A stretch of DNA of 64,000 nucleotides from Maritimibacter alkaliphilus (lineage in GTDB: Bacteria > Pseudomonadota > Alphaproteobacteria > Rhodobacterales > Rhodobacteraceae): the NCBI RefSeq assembly GCF_019801605.1, contig NZ_JAHVIT010000001.1, positions 1,116,001-1,180,000 on the forward strand. The letters are read 5' to 3'. A program made the position numbers and the translations under genes. The notes under the pieces were generated by a model, which was not told the origin of the DNA, ran no database searches, and saw only the letters and a list, made by a program, of their open reading frames with translations. Shown here in pieces: positions 59,403 to 64,000 of this stretch (the stretch's first letter is position 1; each line of letters starts with the position of its first letter).

Positions 59403-59596
59403 ATAACTCCCTCCTTTTCCGCGCCCGCAGGATCTGGTGTCCCGGCTGACGGCGCATGATCGGAACCCGTGTCCGCGATGGGGCGCAGGCGACGGGCGTT
59501 GGATGAAATGGATCGTCCGTTAACCCTACGTCGCCCGCGACGTGCGCGGAAACACGCGCACGGCATCACATAGCGGGAAACCGACATTCGTCATGT

Positions 59597-59613
59597 CGAA
59601 AATCACGTTTTCG
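59597..59613. promoter_or_regulatory. Dyad between DinB-like and Usp genes
   Basis: CGAAAA-N5-TTTTCG is a 17-base dyad in the spacer 59403-59661, otherwise without a gene. It may be an operator for the Usp-BCCT operon or a weak 3' hairpin of the DinB-like gene. Confidence 0.35.
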
Positions 59614-59661
59614 TAAGGGAAGCCCGAATATTGTTGTCCGTTTCCGCGACAGTGGCCCGGA

Positions 59662-60177
59662 TCAGAGCCAGGGGCCGGTCTCCGGAAGAAAGGCCAGGTC
59701 TGTCACACCGGGGTCCCGTCCGATGGTCGTCAGCATGGCGTGGATCTGTCCGCGATGGTGGGTCTGGTGGTTGAACATGTGGGTGAACAACTGCGCCCGG
59801 TTGGCCCGGACCTCGGCCTTGATCCCGCCGGAGTACCACGTCAGCTCGCCCAGCACGTCCTCCGGGCCGAGGCCCTCGCTCCAGTCCCGGATCGCCGCAT
59901 CCATGCGCAGACGCTCGCGGCTCCAGACCTCGACGTTCGGGGTGAAGCCCCCGCTCTCCTTCTGCACGACCTCCGGTTTCGGCAGGTCAGCGAACCGCGA
60001 CATCCACATCTGGTCCGCCCAGAGGATATGGTTCGCCGTGCCAAGGATCGAGCCGAAGAAGGCGCCGCGATCCTCGGTAAGCGCAGCACTGTCGAGGCGC
60101 TCCATCACCTCCCGCAGCTGCCAGTTCTGCCACGCGTTGTAGCGGGCCATCATGACGCAATAGGCGGGCGTGATCAT
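59662..60177 (-). CDS. DinB/YfiT-like metal-dependent enzyme
   Basis: A 171-residue four-helix-bundle protein. Metal-ligand histidines are H50 (TANHILWADQMW) and the pair in FNHQTHHRGQIH (H137, H141). The DinB superfamily includes thiol transferases and maleylpyruvate isomerase-like enzymes, and the reaction here is unknown. GGAGGAACCGAG precedes the ATG. Confidence 0.82.
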   Translation of the reverse strand: MITPAYCVMMARYNAWQNWQLREVMERLDSAALTEDRGAFFGSILGTANHILWADQMWMSRFADLPKPEVVQKESGGFTPNVEVWSRERLRMDAAIRDWSEGLGPEDVLGELTWYSGGIKAEVRANRAQLFTHMFNHQTHHRGQIHAMLTTIGRDPGVTDLAFLPETGPWL

Positions 60178-60360
60178 CTCGGTTCCTCCGGACTGGACGG
60201 TGGAATTGTTAACGCCTTGGCAGGACGGCGCAAGCACGTCGCTGCGGCGCGGTAGTCCCGGGGTCACGGGTCCGTTGCACGGGCGTTCGCGGCGCGGAGG
60301 CCGGGGCGATGTTTCGCACGAGACCAAGCGCGCCCCGGCGGATAGACAGCTCTAAGATTT

Positions 60361-60387
60361 AAAGCGTTACTTTAAGCATAGCGCTTT
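60361..60387 (-). terminator. Possible terminator of aroK-aroB
   Basis: AAAGCG and CGCTTT arms with a 15-base loop in an AT-rich patch just past the aroB stop. Weak stem, so only a candidate. Confidence 0.35.
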
Positions 60388-60398
60388 TTCTAGACTTA

Positions 60399-61520
60399 TC
60401 AGCGCCTTGCGAGCATCGCATCATCCAGAAGCTTAAAGACCGTTTCGCGCGGCACATCGGCCGTCACGAAGGCCTGCCCGATGCCGCGCGCAAGGATGAA
60501 CCGCAGCTGACCGTCCACCACCTTCTTGTCCTGCGCCATCAGCGCAAGCAGCCCCTCCGCGTCCGGCAGATCGCCCGGAATATCGGCAAGGTCCACCTTC
60601 ATGCCCATGTCGCGCAGGTGCGCGCGCACCCGGCTCGGCGCTTCCTGCGCGCAGAGCCCCAGACGCGACGACAGTTCGAAGGCCAGGGCGCACCCCACCG
60701 CGACGCCTTCGCCGTGATAGAGACGGTCGGAATAGCCCGTCGCCGCCTCCAGCGCGTGACAGAAGGTATGGCCGAGGTTCAGCAGCGCACGGTCGCCCTG
60801 CTCCGTCTCGTCACGAGCCACGATCTCGGCCTTCATCTCGCAGGCGCGGGTCACGGCGGCGGTCCGGGCCTCGACGTCGCCGGAGGCCAGTTTCGGGCCC
60901 ATCTCCTCGAGCCAGTCGAAGAAGGCCTCGTCCCCGAGCAGCCCGTATTTCACCACTTCGCCGTAGCCTGCGAGGAAATCGCGCGGGGTCAGCGTGCCGA
61001 GGACGTCGATATCCGCCAGCACGAGGCTCGGCTGGTGGAAGGCGCCGACGAGGTTCTTGCCCGCCGCGACGTTGATCCCGGTCTTGCCCCCCACCGAGCT
61101 GTCCACCTGCGCCAGAAGCGAGGTCGGGATCTGCACGAAACGCACGCCGCGCCGCAGCACGGCCGCGGCAAAGCCAGCCAAATCGCCGATCACCCCACCG
61201 CCGAAGGCCACGACCACGTCGCGCCGTTCGACCTTCTGCTCCAGCAGCCATTCCACGGTGCGGGTGAAGTGCAGCCAGCTTTTCGTCGCCTCGCCCGCGG
61301 GCAGCGTCAGGGCCACCATCTCGATCCCCGCGGCGGCCAACCCCTCACGCAGGGCATCGAGGTGCAGCGCAGCCACGTTCTCATCGGTCACCACCGCCAC
61401 ACGGGGCCGTTTCAGCAGCGGTGCGATCTCCTCGCCCGCGCGGGCCAGCAGGCCGGTACCGATGCGGATGTCATAGGAACGCTCGCCAAGGTCGACGCGC
61501 AAGGTTCTGGGATCGCTCAT
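60399..61520 (-). CDS. aroB: 3-dehydroquinate synthase
   Basis: Second step of the shikimate pathway. It is 373 residues. NAD and zinc sites: FGGGVIGDLAGFAAA, PTSLLAQVDSSVGGKTGIN, GYGEVVKYG, and LNLGHTFCHALEAATGY with HGEGVAVG. The ATG overlaps the aroK stop (ATGA), so the two are translated together. Confidence 0.97.
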   Translation of the reverse strand: MSDPRTLRVDLGERSYDIRIGTGLLARAGEEIAPLLKRPRVAVVTDENVAALHLDALREGLAAAGIEMVALTLPAGEATKSWLHFTRTVEWLLEQKVERRDVVVAFGGGVIGDLAGFAAAVLRRGVRFVQIPTSLLAQVDSSVGGKTGINVAAGKNLVGAFHQPSLVLADIDVLGTLTPRDFLAGYGEVVKYGLLGDEAFFDWLEEMGPKLASGDVEARTAAVTRACEMKAEIVARDETEQGDRALLNLGHTFCHALEAATGYSDRLYHGEGVAVGCALAFELSSRLGLCAQEAPSRVRAHLRDMGMKVDLADIPGDLPDAEGLLALMAQDKKVVDGQLRFILARGIGQAFVTADVPRETVFKLLDDAMLARR

Positions 61521-62098
61521 CTTTTCTCCAGCACATCGGGCCGCGATTGCAGCGCCTTCACCACAAGGGCACAGGTCTCGTCGATACTATATGCCGGCTG
61601 CGTCTCGACCGTCAGATCGGCGAGCGCATAGGTCGGCACCCGCGCCTCGTAGAGACCCTTGAGCGTGCCATAGGGATCGGGCGCGCGCAGCAGCGGACGG
61701 CTGTCGCGGTGTTTCACCCGGCGCCAGAGCAGGTCCAGATCGGCCTTCAGCCAGACCGAAACCCCGCGCCGAGAGATCATCTCGCGGTTCTGCGGCTGCA
61801 TGAAGGCGCCGCCGCCGGTGGAGAGAATGCGCCCGCCCGTATCGTCGAGATCCAGCAGGCGGCCGATCACCTGGGTTTCCTTCTTGCGGAAGAACCCCTC
61901 GCCGTCCCGTGCAAATATCTCGGAGATCGTCATCTGTGCCGCGGCTTCGATCTCCGCGTCCGAATCGACGAAAGGTGCCTCAAGCTCCGCTGCCAGGGCC
62001 TTGCCGACGGCCGTCTTTCCGGCCCCCATCATCCCCACCAGCACTACCGTTTTTTTCAGCGTCCAGCCCATGCCCCCCGCGCCGTTCTCGGCCATCAT
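61517..62098 (-). CDS. aroK: Shikimate kinase
   Basis: Phosphorylates shikimate at the 3-hydroxyl. It is 193 residues. The P-loop is GMMGAGKT (22-29), the substrate motif DSDAEIE, GEGFFRKKE and STGGGAF follow, and RDSRPLLR is the lid region. Two adjacent ATGs (62098 and 62095) could each be the start. Confidence 0.95.
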   Translation of the reverse strand: MMAENGAGGMGWTLKKTVVLVGMMGAGKTAVGKALAAELEAPFVDSDAEIEAAAQMTISEIFARDGEGFFRKKETQVIGRLLDLDDTGGRILSTGGGAFMQPQNREMISRRGVSVWLKADLDLLWRRVKHRDSRPLLRAPDPYGTLKGLYEARVPTYALADLTVETQPAYSIDETCALVVKALQSRPDVLEKR

Positions 62099-62195
62099 TT
62101 GCCAAATTTCCGTTACTCGCGCCTCAATGACGTGATCTTGTGCAAAAGGCCAGTTATAAGTTCCCGAAAGAAGCAGACAAACCGGGGCAGAAATC

Positions 62196-62345
62196 ATGTG
62201 GCGAGTCATCAAGTGGCTGTTTTATCTCGCAATCCTTCTCTTCATTGCCCTGGTGGCCTATGCCTACATCGGACCTTTCTTCGGCGCGGACTTCTCTCCG
62301 CCCGCCGATGAGATCCGTATCCCGGTGGAGCTCGATGCCCAGTAG
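62196..62345 (+). CDS. 49-residue single-helix membrane peptide
   Basis: MWRVIKWLFYLAILLFIALV begins a clear transmembrane helix, followed by YAYIGPFFGADFSPPADEI and an acidic end. It has N-in and C-out charge balance. The stop overlaps the start of the next gene by 11 bases, which argues for a real coupled gene despite its size. Function unknown. Divergent from aroK across about 100 bases. Confidence 0.72.
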   Translation: MWRVIKWLFYLAILLFIALVAYAYIGPFFGADFSPPADEIRIPVELDAQ

Positions 62346-63930
62346 CGCCCAAGCGCTTCTCCTGACAGCGATTTTGGCTGCCGCGGTGCCCGCGGCGGCC
62401 CAAACCTCCATGTCGGCCCCCGTGTCTCCGGCCTCGGCCTCGCCGGCGCAGGGCCCCTCGCCGATCTCAGCGATCGAATGGCTCTCCAGCCCCGCCGCCC
62501 TGCCCAAGCTGCCCGTCCCAGCAGAACCGCCGGTGAGCCGCACCGCCACGGCGCCGGACGTGGCCGTCACCCCGCTGGACGAGGTACATCTCGGCGCCGT
62601 CGGCCTGCTGCCGCAGAGCGTGACCGGCCTGCCCGGCGACATCTGGCAGCGGTCGCAGAGCCAGTCGCTGATCCGCCAGATCGCCGCCCTCGACGTGGCG
62701 CAGCTCCCGGCCATGCAGTCGCTGCTCTATACGCTCCTCCTTGCCGAGGCCGAACCGCCCGCCGATGCCGGACGCGGCGCGCCGCTGCTGATGGCCCGGA
62801 TCGACAAGCTGACCGAACTTGGCGCGGTGAACCCCGCGCTTGCGCTGATCGAACGCGCCGGGCCCGAGAGCCATGCGGGCCTCTTCCACCGCTGGTTCGA
62901 CCTCTCGCTGCTGGCCGGTCAGGAGGATATCGCCTGTGGCTCCATGCGGCAGCGTCCGGATCTGGCGCCCTCCTATGCCGCGCTCGTCTACTGTCAGGCG
63001 CGGGGTGATGACTGGAACGCCGCCGCCGTCACGCTGGTGAGCGCGGGCGCCCTTGGCGATCTCACCTCCTCCGAGAACCGGCTGCTGGGGCAGTACCTCG
63101 ATCCCGCCCTCGCGGAAGAGGCGATCCCCCTGCCGCCGCCGGCGCAGATCACGCCGCTGATCTTCGCCCTGCAGGAAAGCATCGGCCAGCCGATCAATGC
63201 CTCCAGCCTGCCCCGGCCCTACGCGATGTCGGACCTGCGCGGCCTCTCGGGCTGGCGGGCCGAGCTTGAGGCCGCCGAACGGCTGGCCCAGACGGGCGCC
63301 ATGTCCGAGAACCGGCTGCTCGGCCTCTATACCGACCGGCGGCCCGCCGCCTCGGGCGGGATCTGGGACCGGGTGCAGGCCGTGCAGCGCTTCGACCGGG
63401 CGCTTCAGGCCGGAGATACCTCCGCGATTTCCACCGCTCTCGGGCCGGCTTACCGCGCCATGGCCGATGCCCGGCTGGAGGTGCCCTTCGCACGCCTTTA
63501 CGGCCCGCAGCTGCGCGACATCGGCCCGCTGCCCGGCCCCGCGGGGCGCAGCACCGCCTACCGCGTCTCGCTGCTCTCGCCCGGCTACGAGGCCACTGCC
63601 GGTGCCCTGCCCCCGGAGACCGCCGAGGAGCGTTTCCTTGCCGCGCTTGCCAGTGGCGCCCCGGGCGAGGTCCGCGCCACCAGTGCCCTTGGCCGCGCCG
63701 TGGCCGCCGGCTTCGATCCCGCAACCCAGCCGCCCGCCGAGATCAGCGAGCGCATCGCCACGGGCCATCTTGGCGAGGCGATCCTGCGTGCCATGGCGCT
63801 CTACGGACGCGCCGCCAACGGAGATCTTTCCGACACGCCCGCCGCCATCGCTTCCTTCCGCGCCGTGGGCCTCGAGGACACCGCCCGGCAGGCCGCCTTG
63901 CAGCTGCTGCTGCTCGACCGGCGCGGCTGA
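62335..63930 (+). CDS. Secreted protein of unknown function
   Basis: A 531-residue protein with a signal peptide (about 1-22, AAA-Q). The mature part is Ala/Leu-rich with helical segments (SLIRQIAALDVAQLPAMQSLLYTLLLAEAEPP and similar), compatible with an alpha-helical repeat fold. I do not recognise a family. It lies between aroK and xerD, and probably continues into xerD, ten bases on. The start lies inside the 49-residue gene. Confidence 0.75.
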   Translation: MPSSAQALLLTAILAAAVPAAAQTSMSAPVSPASASPAQGPSPISAIEWLSSPAALPKLPVPAEPPVSRTATAPDVAVTPLDEVHLGAVGLLPQSVTGLPGDIWQRSQSQSLIRQIAALDVAQLPAMQSLLYTLLLAEAEPPADAGRGAPLLMARIDKLTELGAVNPALALIERAGPESHAGLFHRWFDLSLLAGQEDIACGSMRQRPDLAPSYAALVYCQARGDDWNAAAVTLVSAGALGDLTSSENRLLGQYLDPALAEEAIPLPPPAQITPLIFALQESIGQPINASSLPRPYAMSDLRGLSGWRAELEAAERLAQTGAMSENRLLGLYTDRRPAASGGIWDRVQAVQRFDRALQAGDTSAISTALGPAYRAMADARLEVPFARLYGPQLRDIGPLPGPAGRSTAYRVSLLSPGYEATAGALPPETAEERFLAALASGAPGEVRATSALGRAVAAGFDPATQPPAEISERIATGHLGEAILRAMALYGRAANGDLSDTPAAIASFRAVGLEDTARQAALQLLLLDRRG

Positions 63931-63940
63931 GAGCAGCACC

Positions 63941-64000
63941 ATGGCCAAGGCTGATCACTGGATTTCCGCCTTTCTGGAGGCGCAGGCCGCCGAGCGGGGC
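63941..64000 (+). CDS. xerD: Tyrosine recombinase XerD (partial, N-terminus only)
   Basis: Only 20 residues are in the window (MAKADHWISAFLEAQAAERG). This fits the start of a XerC/D core-binding domain (W-I-x-A-F-L-E-x-Q). The position downstream of aroK and the secreted gene is the same as I recall for xerD in related genomes. The catalytic domain lies outside. Confidence 0.55.
   Translation, partial: MAKADHWISAFLEAQAAERG

Overview
The window looks like chromosomal DNA of a Rhodobacterales alphaproteobacterium, in the Rhodobacteraceae/Roseobacter range. The evidence is the high GC content, the order cckA, (sulfotransferase), recA, alaS, a GAAC-N7-GAAC SOS box before recA, TTAA-N7-TTAA CtrA-type boxes, a phoR-pstSCAB-phoU-phoB locus, and a trgA-trgB-cysK tellurite locus of the kind known from Rhodobacter sphaeroides. 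I see no rRNA operon, phage, insertion sequence or CRISPR array. There is one tRNA, tRNA-Ser(GGA). This is core chromosome with accessory islets rather than a mobile island.

Layout. 1-5.4 kb: glycine betaine demethylation genes gbcB (cut by the edge) and gbcA with an upstream dyad, a MerR metal-type regulator, and a large [2Fe-2S]/ASKHA corrinoid-activase protein. 5.7-9.9 kb: an MFS exporter, a secreted or membrane bactofilin-like protein, and guaB. 10.4-13 kb: a small Phd-like protein, a single-domain response regulator and an RsmB-type methyltransferase. 13-21.6 kb: cckA with a very long disordered N-terminus, a sulfotransferase divergent from SOS-controlled recA, alaS, and a double-DUF1330 protein. 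21.9-27.4 kb: a histidine phosphatase, typA, a GlxA-type regulator divergent from class II DAHP synthase. 27.5-30.9 kb: a PAS protein with CtrA-like sites upstream, yicC, gmk, and a gamma carbonic anhydrase-like protein. 30.9-38.4 kb: the phosphate regulon (phoR, Pho box, pstSCAB, phoU, phoB).

38.4-43.7 kb holds a string of perfect TTCGAA-centred palindromes. It is followed by a DdlA/VanA-type ATP-grasp ligase divergent from an alpha/beta hydrolase and a membrane-anchored MurF-like ligase. This trio stands apart from any cell-division/wall cluster and is my best candidate for an undescribed system. A LuxR-type solo regulator follows. 44.1-45.6 kb: a nitronate monooxygenase and the tRNA. 45.7-55.8 kb: eight genes on one strand (photolyase, cyclopropane synthase-like enzyme, trgA, trgB, cysK, MscS-type channel, alaX, cardiolipin synthase), most overlapping or nearly so. 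They read like one stress and membrane-homeostasis unit. 56-60.2 kb: a class V aminotransferase-fold enzyme, a BCCT betaine-type transporter with a universal stress protein, and a DinB-family protein. 60.4-64 kb: aroK-aroB, divergent from a 49-residue membrane peptide, a large secreted protein of unknown function, and the start of xerD.

Connections. Betaine import (BCCT) and demethylation (gbcAB) supply one-carbon and osmolyte metabolism. Shikimate genes occur at three points (DAHP synthase, aroB, aroK). CckA, the putative CtrA boxes and the PAS protein suggest CtrA-linked control. A recurring composite intergenic repeat sits at three gene ends. Starts were chosen from ribosome-binding sites, overlaps and family lengths, and no database search was possible.
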